From Cyanobacteria bacterium FACHB-471 (lineage in GTDB: Bacteria > Cyanobacteriota > Cyanobacteriia > Elainellales > Elainellaceae), in contig JACJOC010000084.1 in assembly GCA_014695345.1 (NCBI GenBank), positions 124,001 to 188,000 of the forward strand: a stretch of DNA of 64,000 bases, in the 5' to 3' direction. Below are positions 10,201 to 17,770 of this stretch, piece by piece. The stretch's first letter is position 1. Each line of letters begins with the position of its first letter. The notes below the pieces were generated by a model, which was not told the DNA's origin, ran no database searches, and worked only from the letters and a program-made list of their open reading frames with translations. Both the position numbers and the translations under genes were made by a program.

Positions 10201-11212
10201 GGACGTTGTACGTACCAGCTTGAATGAAATTCGCGGTGTAATTAACATTGATTCCACTGTCGGTAAAGGCACCACCTTCACCGTTCGGCTACCGCTCACT
10301 CTCAGCATCTCTAAAGCGCTCTGCTGCATCAGCAACCGTGCTCGCATTGCCTTCCCCATGGACGGGGTAGAGGACATGCTAGACGTACCCAAAGAGCGCA
10401 TTCAAACTGACAGCGAAGGACGCTCCTGCATCCTCTGGCGCGATACGTTGCTGCCCTTCCAGCCGCTATCAGAATTGCTGAAATACAACCGCAGTTTGGG
10501 TCGTGGCAGTGTGTACGGCGGCAACCAGGAAGAAGACATTGTTTCAGTGGTCGTGTTACGCAGCGCAGGCAATTTCCTTGCCCTCCAGGTTGATCAAGTG
10601 CTAGGCGAACAGGAAATTGTAATCAAGCAGCTAGAAGGACCAGTGCCTAAGCCCGTCGGTGTTGCAGGTGCCACCGTGCTAGGGGATGGGCGAATCATGC
10701 CGATCGCCGATGTGCTAGAGCTAATTGACCTCTCTGTCGGTCGGATTCGTCGTGAGGCAGGCAATGCCCTCTGGGAGAAAGAGCAAGAGCCACCCGCCGA
10801 ACCGCCAGTCATCAAGACCGACCCAACGGTGCTGATTGTAGACGACTCCATCACCGTTCGCGAATTGCTCTCAATGACCTTCAACAAAGTGGGCTACCGA
10901 GTCGAGCAAGCGCGTGATGGTCAGGAAGCCTGGGAAAAACTCCGTTCTGGACTGCCCTGCGACCTGGTCTTCTGCGACATCGAGATGCCGCGCATGGACG
11001 GTCTAGAATTGCTCTCACGTATTCAGAAAGACCCTAACTTGGCGCATCTGCCGATCGCAATGCTCACCTCCAGAGGAGCCGATCGCCATCGCCAAATGGC
11101 CGTTCAACTAGGTGCCAAAGGCTACTTCACGAAGCCTTACCTGGAAGAAGCGCTGCTAGATGCTGCTCAACGGATGCTTAAGGGCGAGGTACTCGTTAGC
11201 GGGGATAGTTAG
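4235..11212 (+). CDS. Giant CheA-type hybrid histidine kinase (Hpt-linker-kinase-CheW-receiver)
   Basis: This 2325-residue kinase receives signals from the MCP through CheW. An N-terminal Hpt domain carries the phospho-acceptor His49 in FRAAHSVKGGAAM. Residues about 280-1640 are a very acidic Asp/Glu/Ser/Leu/Phe linker containing seventeen 12-residue repeats (about 1143-1349). Dimerisation and kinase core begin near 1678 (VKNLDNLNNLVGELVVNRNS). The ATPase N box is LVNNAITHGIE near 1890, with later VTDDGAGI and GRGIGMDVV boxes. A CheW-like domain follows (about 2020-2170), then a receiver with Asp in FCDIEMPRMDG and Lys in YFTKPYL. CheA/PilL homologues are usually much shorter; the excess is all linker. 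The linker also contains two translated copies of a 36-bp palindromic element. AGAGGGA precedes the start. No cheR or cheB is adjacent. Confidence 0.95.
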   Translation: MLSEQQQRIMGYFIEEAKDHLNTIEQGLLNLQSTIADPEMVNEMFRAAHSVKGGAAMLGLNGIQQTSHRLEDYFKVLKECPIQVDQKLETLFLRVFDTLQELLEHLQGPFGLTDDKAEEVMSDVMPVFTALNEHLGRLVSQCGSVPPEDVDLGLEQPVAAAPAAPTRMQPVSEESALRLVFQSDVPAQLREMLGLFKQADQPVSREQLQFVCRNLAQAGEQFELAQWCELLELARRAIAHSDNSYRTLAPTVIKDIKQAQELVLSGRSAEICCSESLRALLPAEPEPAEGLDDFADLLSSVDFDRSDSELELPDFALDTDDEPLTAAESTEQDNLFDQDDSWFTESTFVDESTSAQQESNFSEADLGFREPAPEYNDPGTDLNLGQPSSPSRFADHTGPEVGAAELNSLADLFEGEVPDLGMTWQEEVVIVDASGDFSDALDADASSDFSDLLFDQDALDDDLSLQTEIQDDDDLSGLLNSSELFGDSSGMSQSSALDDLGDLMNEMPDQPEGDLIANLNVEAIVEVTDELSLDFLESEFESSDLSDPFADVEVDEPDTQSSLPKASGDLENLTDLFADLDEDFTAAASDPFSLNHLDQAFTAEEPELEQPDQAPEPFAELPFGELPDPFSDEDELSETLSTNQTDQADDLVLELDDVDLSSFETDDFSIDAMEMEGDPLRVSLGDRPSSDSLESADAAQDWEVLQDSSGDDSLIDAFLHDDAPVTAAAQPAEDLLIEEDLPLEEELLVDTETPIETLADDASLFVSEPDDVSLFVSEPEAPPAADIPSAEQTASSVFDPWDEEFEEFTQTQGQPSSIHDFDADDDFFDSFSGVSVTQSSKKNQADADLFADPFDDPIPAQPVTSSQQVVPAVPQAEPELDYTTEDEATSEAFNDEVLESMAATDAAALGGVVVEELFVEGFVIDLSESKDEPVSEPSEPSNFVEGFTSDSSDFVEGFVFDSFDTEETESEAEFDGLFEPEANFAAESLDLTANPSDLEETGEDLEGLFGEGEAAIAPSPTSDLSDDPLDSDTGFDSLFEPEITESLEPVALDLSSEEDTEFSSLFGETDDEADLSDLSAPDSSGTDDALFDLGTVEDSTEPQGFSENLFDLEDTTGLNLDLTESAADLDFDLGTETAETTNFNLDAEETEDLGFNLDADSASDLDFNLDTDDTSDLDFNLDAEETEDLDFSLDAEGTEDLGFNLNADSTSDLDLNLDAEETEDLGFNLDADSASDLDFNLDAEDAEETEDLSFSLDAEETEDLGFNLDADSTSDLDLNLDAEETEDLGFNLDADSASDLDFNLDVESTEDLGFNLDTEGTGDLSFDLDADSNSDLDFNLDTDSTESLEALDEAMLSLDDGADEQEQDFSAMFGEESGLDFETELSAAQDVETDEAFSFDEMNVGEDAGILNEETFDFDLFGADEELSEEAIISNDAIAFDELTDTPTTDANDLDLGDLSFGSETDLEEITGVPEISEMTKVEVLPDLSDSSPEAVGITEADDFTDLDALLGDADEVDEAISERYPQGVALDAELDAIESDDFADLDALLEESTASTASVTESVAPLQDDFADLDTLLEDQVAEPISLDFDASSSEAVDDFADLDALLGDDFSAISPSTHSANPAVEAVDEFDDLEKLLEDADQTLGGSPTSKNARRPALAPNRRNTRRGGGVLSDQTMRVSVKNLDNLNNLVGELVVNRNSLEQGQERLRQFLDNLLYQVQQLSDVGQRMRDLYERSLLESSLLSNRKSYQLSSPGNGGGSAITQNSHSTGLSFDALEMDRFTGFHTLSQEMIELIVRVRESASDIDFVVDETDQVTRMFRQVTTQLQEGLTRSRMVPFAQTADRLPRAVRDISLKCGKQAELTVEGRETLIDKMILEQLYDPMTHLVNNAITHGIETPEERIAARKPPVGRITVRTFHQGNQTVISVTDDGAGINPQKVKAKALEKGLITPAESREMTELDVYDLLFHHGFSTKDKADDLSGRGIGMDVVRTSLNEIRGVINIDSTVGKGTTFTVRLPLTLSISKALCCISNRARIAFPMDGVEDMLDVPKERIQTDSEGRSCILWRDTLLPFQPLSELLKYNRSLGRGSVYGGNQEEDIVSVVVLRSAGNFLALQVDQVLGEQEIVIKQLEGPVPKPVGVAGATVLGDGRIMPIADVLELIDLSVGRIRREAGNALWEKEQEPPAEPPVIKTDPTVLIVDDSITVRELLSMTFNKVGYRVEQARDGQEAWEKLRSGLPCDLVFCDIEMPRMDGLELLSRIQKDPNLAHLPIAMLTSRGADRHRQMAVQLGAKGYFTKPYLEEALLDAAQRMLKGEVLVSGDS
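6262..6297 (+). repeat. 36-bp palindromic element, copy A, translated inside cheA
   Basis: An element with inverted ends (GGGCGA...TCGCCC) and a shared interior containing GCGGGTATCTCTC. It recurs inverted at 8791-8825 and directly at 17771-17806. Here it encodes roughly residues 676-688 (GDPLRVSLGDRP) and its 36-bp length keeps the frame. The encoded basic/Pro-containing segment interrupts an otherwise acidic linker. Confidence 0.8.
7661..8281 (+). repeat. 36-bp tandem repeats encoding 17 acidic 12-residue units in CheA
   Basis: Units follow the pattern FNLDAEETEDLG or FNLDADSASDLD, alternating in places, with one unit lengthened by three residues. They span residues about 1143-1349. Several neighbouring units are nearly identical at DNA level, which suggests recent expansion by slippage or unequal recombination. 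Confidence 0.92.
8791..8825 (-). repeat. 36-bp palindromic element, copy B, inverted and translated inside cheA
   Basis: Same element as 6262-6297 in the opposite orientation, with only a few substitutions. It encodes AISERYPQGVA near residue 1519, again in frame and again unlike the surrounding acidic sequence. Confidence 0.8.
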
Positions 11213-11296
11213 TTTCATGTTGCCTGATTAATAAGTTTAAGGGTGGGGCGATCGCTCCCCCTAAAGACACATTCACAAAAGGACATCCATAATTCC

Positions 11297-11408
11297 TAGT
11301 TCCCAAGCTCCAGCCTGAGAATTGCCTAAAGAAGCTCTAGCTTTCTCCGAATTTAGAAGGAAGTTGGAGCTTCAGTTCAGCATTACCAAGCTTCAGCTTG
11401 GCAACGAG
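11297..11408. repeat. Cluster of AAGCTC/AAGCTT inverted motifs (interspersed-repeat relic)
   Basis: The 295-base gap between cheA and hslO contains repeated short inverted units such as CCCAAGCTCCAGC, GAAGCTCTAGC, TTGGAGCTTC and the hairpin CCAAGCTTCAGCTTGG (11386-11401), followed by CAACGAG. Motifs of the type CCAAGCT...AGCTTGG-AACGAG are common interspersed palindromes in cyanobacteria. No gene is seen in this gap. Confidence 0.5.
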
Positions 11409-11507
11409 TAAACGGATATCCACCCGCACGTAGTCCGTCTGACTTCGGCTATTAAACAGACACCGTAGAATGGAATAAGGGACTATTAAGAAGTATTTAG
11501 GATTTTC

Positions 11508-12416
11508 ATGGCGGATCAGTTAGTTCGAGCGACGGCAGCAGATGGAGGAATTCGCACCGTCGGCGTAATTACCACACGTCTTACAGAAGAAGCCAGACAG
11601 CGCCACAACCTTTCCTACGTTGCGACTGCAGCACTAGGGCGAACCATGTCAGCAGGGCTTCTGCTTGCCTCCAGCATGAAGCGACCCGAATCACGAGTGA
11701 ACATTCGGATCAATGGTGACGGTCCGTTAGGTGGCATCCTAGTTGATGCCGGATTAGATGGAACCGTGCGTGGCTACGTCGATAACCCAACCGTAGAACT
11801 TCCTCCTAGCCCAATTGGCAAGCTGGATGTGGGTGCGGCTGTAGGTCATAACGGCTACCTATATGTCGTTAGAGATGTGGGCTACGGCTATCCTTACTCC
11901 AGTACGGTAGAGCTGGTTTCTGGAGAAATTGGGGACGATGTCACTCACTATCTCGTTAGCTCTGAGCAAACTCCCTCAGCTCTCGTTTTGGGCGTGTTTG
12001 TCAGTGCTGAAGGGGTAACGGCATCGGGTGGGCTACTTGTGCAGGTAATGCCCAAAGCTGCCAGAGATGAAGCCCTAGTGCAACTGTTAGAATCTCGCGT
12101 TGCTTCTCTAGCTGGGTTTACCCCATTACTCAAAGAGGGTAAATCGCTGCAACAGATGTTTGAGCAACTGTTGGGCGATATGAATCTGGAAATTTTTCCA
12201 GAAACTCAGATGTTGCGCTTCCACTGCGGTTGTTCCTTCGATCGCGTCTTAGGAGCCTTGAAGATGTTGGGCAAGGACGAGCTGCGAGACATGATCGAAA
12301 AAGACGACGGAGCCGAAGCTACCTGCCATTTCTGCAACGAAGTATATCAGGCTAGCAGCGATGAGCTGGAACAGTTGATTCGAGATTTGCAGGCAGAAGC
12401 AGGGGCTAGGGGGTAA
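11508..12416 (+). CDS. hslO: Hsp33 redox-regulated chaperone
   Basis: A cytosolic holdase chaperone activated by oxidation. Length 302 residues fits the family. The N-terminal core starts ADQLVRATAADGGIR and includes the substrate-binding region. The C-terminal zinc redox switch has all four cysteines as CGCSFDR (CxC) and CHFCNE (CxxC). It follows the chemosensory operon after a 295-base gap with repeats and probably has its own promoter. Its last codons and TAA fall inside a heptamer array (12403-12444), so the terminal GARG is repeat-encoded. Confidence 0.96.
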   Translation: MADQLVRATAADGGIRTVGVITTRLTEEARQRHNLSYVATAALGRTMSAGLLLASSMKRPESRVNIRINGDGPLGGILVDAGLDGTVRGYVDNPTVELPPSPIGKLDVGAAVGHNGYLYVVRDVGYGYPYSSTVELVSGEIGDDVTHYLVSSEQTPSALVLGVFVSAEGVTASGGLLVQVMPKAARDEALVQLLESRVASLAGFTPLLKEGKSLQQMFEQLLGDMNLEIFPETQMLRFHCGCSFDRVLGALKMLGKDELRDMIEKDDGAEATCHFCNEVYQASSDELEQLIRDLQAEAGARG

Positions 12417-12444
12417 AGGGGGTAAGAGACCAGGAACTAGGGGG
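12403..12444. repeat. Degenerate heptamer (STRR-like) array at the hslO stop codon
   Basis: Six consecutive 7-mers in phase: GGGCTAG, GGGGTAA, AGGGGGT, AAGAGAC, CAGGAAC, TAGGGGG. Short tandemly repeated heptamers (STRR) are a known cyanobacterial repeat class. The hslO stop codon TAA (12414-12416) is part of unit two. Confidence 0.6.
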
Positions 12445-12493
12445 ATGCAGGAGCTTCGCTCTGCTAATGTCTGGGGACATTCAATCTTCCATT

Positions 12494-12528
12494 CTCTAGC
12501 CCCCAGCCTCTAGTCTCTAGCCCCCAGA
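12494..12528. repeat. Heptamer (STRR-like) array
   Basis: Five in-phase 7-mers: CTCTAGC, CCCCAGC, CTCTAGT, CTCTAGC, CCCCAGA. It lies in the gap between hslO and the helical-repeat gene, and is roughly complementary in character to the G-rich array at 12403-12444, so the two could pair in RNA. Confidence 0.65.
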
Positions 12529-12623
12529 AAGTGGCGTTTTCCTCCATTGAGGAGTAGGATTGCAACTATTGCGTACTGCTGCTCGACGATCTAGGTTGCT
12601 GCGCCATTGTTGTGGGCTGGGAT

Positions 12624-14720
12624 ATGAGTAAAGATTGGGGAACACCGGAGCATCGTCCAGATTTGGGGCGAGCACATCGAATTCCTAAAAAGCTGCCTAA
12701 AGTACCTGCGTCTCGCAAACGTCCGTTGCCTCGGCAGGGTCCACCTATGCCAAAGTTGCCTGCGCCTGAGTCTTCTTTGTTGCGTCCAACTGTCCAACCG
12801 ATGCCGGGAGGGCAACGATCGCCCCGTCCGATTCCACCCGCTGAGCAGTTGCCCTACGCCCAGCTTACGACAGCGCAATCGCCTCATCTTCCTGGTGCAG
12901 ACTATCCAGAAGACCCTCAACAGGCAAGACAGCATAGATTACAGTTGCCCAAGCTGCGAGTTCCAACCAGTCTCAAGTTTTGGGCGATCGCTTCTGTAGT
13001 TACGCTGACTGGAGTTAGCATCGTTTCGGTTGCGCTATTGCTGAAGCTGCCTGCGGTACCAAACTGTCCGTCGATTTTCTGGCCGACTGCATCAGCATCT
13101 TTGCGGCTGTATTGCGCTCAACTGGCAGCAAACAAGCAAACGGCAAATGACTTGCTGGAGGCGATTGAGCTAATCAACAGTCTGCCTGCCGACCATCCCC
13201 TACGTCCAGAAATCAACCGCCACATTGAGGACTGGTCGCAACAAGTTTTGGACTTGGCAGAGGAAGCCTTTGATCAGGGTAAGTTTTCAGAAGCATTGGA
13301 TATTGCCAACAAAATTCCTGCTGACACCTCTGCTCGTGCCCAAGTACAGGAACGGGTCGATCGCTGGAACGGAATTTGGGCAGAAGCGGAGAAGATTTAC
13401 AAAGACGCAGAAGCCGCCCTTCGGCAGCAGGATTTGCGAAAGGCATTTGATATTGCGGTTGGGTTGTTGTCCGTCGATAACACTTACTGGAAGACTACTA
13501 AATATGACGAGTTGAACGGGTTGATTAATGCGACTCGTGAGGATGCAGCGAAACTCGCTGAGGCAAGACGGTTTATCGATCGAGGAGGTCTGTCCAACCT
13601 GAGCGAGGCAGTCAAGCTGGCAGAAGAAATTGGTGATGGCAGCTATGCCTATGGTGAAGCCCAAAAGGTAATCACTGAAGCGGGCAAAGGAATGCTGGAG
13701 CTAGCAGAATCAGCGTTAAATCGTCAGGATGCAGATGAGGCGATCGCCATTTTGCGTCGCATTCCCGAACGCGCCAACTTGGAGGCAGAAGCTCAAGATT
13801 TGACTCATTTAGCATCCGCTTATTCCCAATCGTGGGGCGGTACGGTTGCCGATCTGGAAGCTGCAATCGTTCAAGCACAGCGACTGCGGCAGGGTCGTCC
13901 ACTTTATGGCAGAGCACAGGAATTAATCACCCAGTGGCAGGCAGAAATACAAGACATCATGCGGCTGGAAACGGCAAGACAGTTAGCGCAACCTGGCTCT
14001 GTGGGAGATTTGCGAGCGGCGATCGCCGAGGCAGAGCAAATTCCGCGTGGCAATCCACGTCGGGCTGAGGCGCGAGAGGCGATCGCCGGCTGGACTCGTG
14101 AAGCTGAGACGATGGAAGACAGACCCATCCTAGATACAGCCGATCGGTTTGCTAATAGCGGTGATCTGACATCAGCCATTGAGCAGGCTAATCGAATTGG
14201 GTCGGGTCGTGCCCTGTCTGATGAGGCGCGTCAGCGGGTGCGAGATTGGACAGATCAAATTCAGCGCACTCAAGACCAGCCTTATCTAGACCGGGCGAGA
14301 GAACTAGCTGCCCTGGGCAACTTACCAGAAGCGATTGCCCTGGCAGAGCAAATTGGTCAGGGACGCGCCCTCTACGACGAGGCGCAGGCAGATATTCGTA
14401 CCTGGCGTAACCAGACTCTGGGGCAAGAGCGAATGCAGCAGGCCTACGAGGCAGCTGGCATTAGCACAACGACTGGGTTGCTTGCAGCAATTCGCACGGC
14501 CGAGCAAGTTCCTGAGGACAGCCCAACTCGCCCAGAAGCTGAACAGATGATCAACCTCTGGAGTCAGCAGATTTTGCAGGCCGCCCAGCAGCAGGCTGGA
14601 TACGATTTGGAGGGAGCGATCGCCACTGCTGAGAGCATTCCACCTCGTACTGAAGCTTATGACGCTGCCCAGCTCCAGGCCCAAACCTGGCGACAGCAGC
14701 TAACGGGTGAAGAGCTTTAG
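12624..14720 (+). CDS. Membrane-anchored TPR-like helical-repeat protein of unknown function
   Basis: I do not recognise a characterised family. Of 698 residues, the first ~110 are Pro/Arg/Gln-rich and probably unstructured. One membrane segment follows (LKFWAIASVVTLTGVSIVSV, about residues 115-140), then about 550 residues of repeated helical hairpins. The repeat is recognisable as LxEAIxLAEQIxxGxxxYxEAQxxIxxWxxQ (for example LPEAIALAEQIGQGRALYDE), an amphipathic unit of about 55 residues that resembles TPR/SEL1-like solenoids. Orientation is probably N-terminus inside and solenoid outside or in the periplasm. ATG 12624 is preferred to the GTG at 12612. It could be a scaffold for envelope or pilus proteins; that is a guess. 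Confidence 0.75.
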   Translation: MSKDWGTPEHRPDLGRAHRIPKKLPKVPASRKRPLPRQGPPMPKLPAPESSLLRPTVQPMPGGQRSPRPIPPAEQLPYAQLTTAQSPHLPGADYPEDPQQARQHRLQLPKLRVPTSLKFWAIASVVTLTGVSIVSVALLLKLPAVPNCPSIFWPTASASLRLYCAQLAANKQTANDLLEAIELINSLPADHPLRPEINRHIEDWSQQVLDLAEEAFDQGKFSEALDIANKIPADTSARAQVQERVDRWNGIWAEAEKIYKDAEAALRQQDLRKAFDIAVGLLSVDNTYWKTTKYDELNGLINATREDAAKLAEARRFIDRGGLSNLSEAVKLAEEIGDGSYAYGEAQKVITEAGKGMLELAESALNRQDADEAIAILRRIPERANLEAEAQDLTHLASAYSQSWGGTVADLEAAIVQAQRLRQGRPLYGRAQELITQWQAEIQDIMRLETARQLAQPGSVGDLRAAIAEAEQIPRGNPRRAEAREAIAGWTREAETMEDRPILDTADRFANSGDLTSAIEQANRIGSGRALSDEARQRVRDWTDQIQRTQDQPYLDRARELAALGNLPEAIALAEQIGQGRALYDEAQADIRTWRNQTLGQERMQQAYEAAGISTTTGLLAAIRTAEQVPEDSPTRPEAEQMINLWSQQILQAAQQQAGYDLEGAIATAESIPPRTEAYDAAQLQAQTWRQQLTGEEL

Positions 14721-14904
14721 GTCGGGATAGTTTGTGCTTGGCACTTACCTTGGCACTACCCTTTGTGTTTAACACTACATAGAGGCGAGGCATTTTGTCT
14801 CTGTGAGGAATACCCATTGGGTTTCCTTGAGACAGATGGCAAAGTTTTGTGTCGTAGACTAAACCTTTAAAAGAGGCGCATTTACAAGTCTCTTAAAGCA
14901 TTTT

Positions 14905-15639
14905 ATGAAGGCATGGTTACGTCAAAGAAAGTCTCTACTGCTGGTTTTGCTTGGAGTACTAGTTGCGATACTCGTAGCGACAAGTGCGCTACCGCTAAAG
15001 GAATGGTCAGTTGGGCTAAATGAGTGGCTGCGCTCGCTCGGCTGGTGGGCAATTCCCGCATTTATTGTGATTTACGTGCTGGTAAGTGTTGCAGGCTTGC
15101 CCAACATTGCGTTGATTTTAGTTGCAGGAACCGTTTTTGGTTTAGTCGTAGGCATTGCGTCTGCGTCCGTTGCCGATACGTTGGGTGCCGTTGTTTGTTT
15201 TGGTCTGGGTCGAACAGTTGCCCGCAAACGGGTGAAGAAACTGATGCAGCGCTATCCTACCTTTGGGCAGCTTGATCAGGCGATCGCCAAAAAAGGCTGG
15301 AAAATTCTACTCCTCAGTCGCCTTTCGCCGATCATTCCCTCCAACGTGCTGAACTATGGCTTTAGCTGCACCAAAGTCAATTTCTGGCAGTACTTCTTCT
15401 TTACCTGGCTGGGAATGATTCCGGTGATCGCGCTGTATGTCTACATCGGCTATTTCGGCACATCCATCATCGGTGGCGACAATTCTCCTCGCTCCCTGAT
15501 TCTCCAAGGTGGAGGGCTACTAGCAACAGCAGGGGTCGCTATCTACACCACGCGACTAGCAAAAACAGCACTCTCACAGCCAGACGAGCAAAAGGAGGGA
15601 GAGAATGAGAAGAATGAGGATAAGAAAGATGAGGGATAA
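14905..15639 (+). CDS. TVP38/TMEM64 (DedA-superfamily) membrane protein
   Basis: A polytopic inner-membrane protein of 244 residues. The first segment is LLLVLLGVLVAILVATSALP. The family core contains AGTVFGLVVGIASASVADTLGAV (split) and the motif FGLGRTVAR, followed by LLLSRLSPIIPSNVLNYGFS, which carries the conserved Arg and Pro-Asn of SNARE-associated/DedA proteins. These proteins are linked to lipid or proton-coupled transport. The last ~17 residues are charged (Glu/Lys/Asp) and appear to be encoded by purine-rich heptamer-like sequence, so the native C-terminus has probably been extended by a repeat. Confidence 0.88.
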   Translation: MKAWLRQRKSLLLVLLGVLVAILVATSALPLKEWSVGLNEWLRSLGWWAIPAFIVIYVLVSVAGLPNIALILVAGTVFGLVVGIASASVADTLGAVVCFGLGRTVARKRVKKLMQRYPTFGQLDQAIAKKGWKILLLSRLSPIIPSNVLNYGFSCTKVNFWQYFFFTWLGMIPVIALYVYIGYFGTSIIGGDNSPRSLILQGGGLLATAGVAIYTTRLAKTALSQPDEQKEGENEKNEDKKDEG

Positions 15640-15653
15640 GGAATGACAACTTC

Positions 15654-15681
15654 CTGCCCTAACCCCTAGCTCCTAGTCTCT
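15654..15681. repeat. Heptamer array in a convergent gene junction
   Basis: Four in-phase 7-mers: CTGCCCT, AACCCCT, AGCTCCT, AGTCTCT. It fills most of the 33-base gap between the TVP38-family gene (+) and the TIR-WD40 gene (-) and contributes the stop codon of the latter (15673-15675). Confidence 0.55.
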
Positions 15682-17664
15682 TCCACAAAGCTGGCGATCG
15701 CTCTCATCAATCGCAGGATTAGTGTTCAAGTAGTCTTTTAGCCAATCGCATCCTTGCTGTAGAAAGGTGGTTAGGTCGGTATTAGAGAGCGATCGCACCG
15801 AGTCATCTTGATTCCCCATTACGCTTTCATTAGCCCTTGATATAACGCTTAGTTCCTCCTGCTCCACTTCAAGTCCTGAAGCTTGGCGGCTAGAATCCCA
15901 CAATCGCACAGTGCCATCCTCTCCTGCTGTCGCAAGCTGCTTTCCGTCAGGGCTAAATCGCACGACATTTACACCGCTTTGATGTCCTATGAATTTGGCT
16001 AATTGCTGTCCAGAGAGATCCCAGAGCTTAATTCTGCCATCTTCTCCGGCTGTCGCAAGCTGGGTTCCATCAGAGCTGAACTGAATACTCGTAACTTCAA
16101 CCGGGTGAGCTTTGAATTCTCCAATCTTTTCACCAGAAATATTCCAAAGCCAGACCGTGCCATCTTCTCCTGCTGCTGCAAGTTGTGTTCCGTCTGAGTG
16201 AAAATCGACACTGCTAAACTCACTTCCATCTCCTCTAAACTCAACAGGTGGCTTTCCTGACAAATCCCAGAGCCGTATCGTGTCATCTCTCCCAGAGGAA
16301 GCAATCTGAGTACCGTCAGGGCTGAAGCTGATACTGCTGACTTCTCCTGTATGTCCTTGAAACTGTCGGGACTGACCTGAAAAGCTCCACAATCTAACGA
16401 TCCCATCTTCTCCGGCTGTAGCCACTTGTCTACCACCGGGACTGAAACTGACATCAGTAAGTCCGGTTGGGTAAATTCTAAGGGCAACCAGTTGTTGCTC
16501 AGCCAGATCCCAAAGCTGTAACATTCCATTTTCTCCGGCGATCGCAAGCTGCATCCCGTCAGGGCTAAAACTAATGTTGCTGACTTCATCTGGGTGTCCG
16601 GCAATCTCGGCTAGCTTTTCTCCTGTCAAACTCCAGATCCGGGTCACGCCATCCTCTCCGGCCGTAGCAATTTGACCCCCATTAGGATTAAAACTGATGC
16701 CATTCACCTCACCGGGATGGGCTGGAATTCGATTCTGTTCTTGAATATTTTGCAGAATGGTTTGCAGAGCCAGCACAGGACTGAGTGTTGGATATTGCTC
16801 AACAGAACGATTCTCCACCATCGACTGCAAATATCGTCCAGCTTTGATTGCTTTCAACAGACCATCTAATTGAGATGAGTCAAATTGCTCCAACGCATCG
16901 TCTGTTTCTTGCTCCAATCGGTTGACTATCTTGGTATGGAGCTGTTGTTGAAACGCCTGAACCGTGACAACTGTTGCCGCCGCTAAAGTCACTAGAGCAA
17001 TGCCCATGACCAGGGTGGCAATTCGGAGTCTACGCTTTGCTGTCTCATTTGCCTGAGCAATTCGCTCACTAAAATCTTCTGCCTCTCGACTTTTGCTAAT
17101 GTAGTTTTTTTGCTGCTCAGTTGGCTGAGGATCTTTATTGGCACTCTGTTGCAACCATTGCTCTGCATCTTTTAGGTTGCTGCCGCGCAATAAAAAGCTG
17201 TCGTTGCGACCCTTGTCTTCCCATTCCAAAGTGCGAACGAGAATTTGAGTGTGAGTATGCAAATGCTCCAGGTCAGTATCGATCGCCTTGATTAAAGCTT
17301 GAAAGGCAGTATCAAAGTCATCATTCTCTCGAAAAAATAACCAGTTGTGACTCGCTAACGCAGGATGCAGCAAGGCTTGATTCAATTCTTCTCGATGCAC
17401 AATCGGCACTAAACGCTTGTTGTGCAGCACTGCGTGCTCAACTTCCCGCCGACAAACAGAAGAAGTAATGGAATCTGGGCTGATGATAAAGACAAAAGTA
17501 TTTGCCCCTTCGATACCGCGTTTGATCTCTTGCCACCAGTCGGCAGTGAGGGGAATGTCCTGCCAATCAATCCAGGCTTCTCGTCCTGTAGCTTCTAGCG
17601 CAGCATGAAGTAATTGGGTAAAGACTTTATCCTTGCGGGAGTAAGAAATGAAGATGTCGGTCAT
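15673..17664 (-). CDS. TIR domain - transmembrane - WD40 repeat protein
   Basis: A 663-residue signalling protein. An N-terminal TIR domain (about 1-140) starts DIFISYSRKDKVFTQ, with IDWQDIPLTADWWQEI and FIISPDSITSSVCRREVEHA; the Glu in CRREVEHA is at the position of the catalytic Glu of NAD-consuming TIRs (family knowledge, alignment by eye). A linker and one membrane segment (ATLVMGIALVTLAAATVV, about 213-238) follow, then seven WD40 repeats (about 318-591), each ending like GEDGTVRLWD, which should close one propeller. ATG 17664 is chosen over an upstream in-frame start at 17694 because AGGGGCAGC precedes it and the TIR fold begins there. It stands alone between convergent and tandem neighbours. 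A sensor-effector role in defence or cell death is inference. Confidence 0.88.
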   Translation of the reverse strand: MTDIFISYSRKDKVFTQLLHAALEATGREAWIDWQDIPLTADWWQEIKRGIEGANTFVFIISPDSITSSVCRREVEHAVLHNKRLVPIVHREELNQALLHPALASHNWLFFRENDDFDTAFQALIKAIDTDLEHLHTHTQILVRTLEWEDKGRNDSFLLRGSNLKDAEQWLQQSANKDPQPTEQQKNYISKSREAEDFSERIAQANETAKRRLRIATLVMGIALVTLAAATVVTVQAFQQQLHTKIVNRLEQETDDALEQFDSSQLDGLLKAIKAGRYLQSMVENRSVEQYPTLSPVLALQTILQNIQEQNRIPAHPGEVNGISFNPNGGQIATAGEDGVTRIWSLTGEKLAEIAGHPDEVSNISFSPDGMQLAIAGENGMLQLWDLAEQQLVALRIYPTGLTDVSFSPGGRQVATAGEDGIVRLWSFSGQSRQFQGHTGEVSSISFSPDGTQIASSGRDDTIRLWDLSGKPPVEFRGDGSEFSSVDFHSDGTQLAAAGEDGTVWLWNISGEKIGEFKAHPVEVTSIQFSSDGTQLATAGEDGRIKLWDLSGQQLAKFIGHQSGVNVVRFSPDGKQLATAGEDGTVRLWDSSRQASGLEVEQEELSVISRANESVMGNQDDSVRSLSNTDLTTFLQQGCDWLKDYLNTNPAIDESDRQLCGRD

Positions 17665-17770
17665 GCTGCCCCTGCTAAAGCGAGATCTGAACACAAGATA
17701 CCTGTGCTTTGAGAAAAATTGCAGAGGAGTTTACTAAATTTCTTGAGCAGATGAACAGGGTGAGCAGAGA

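Noticed and set aside
11236-11265. Possible terminator after the first chemosensory operon
   Set aside because: GGTGGGG and CTCCCCC can pair around a HIP1 site, but the stem is imperfect and no T-run follows.
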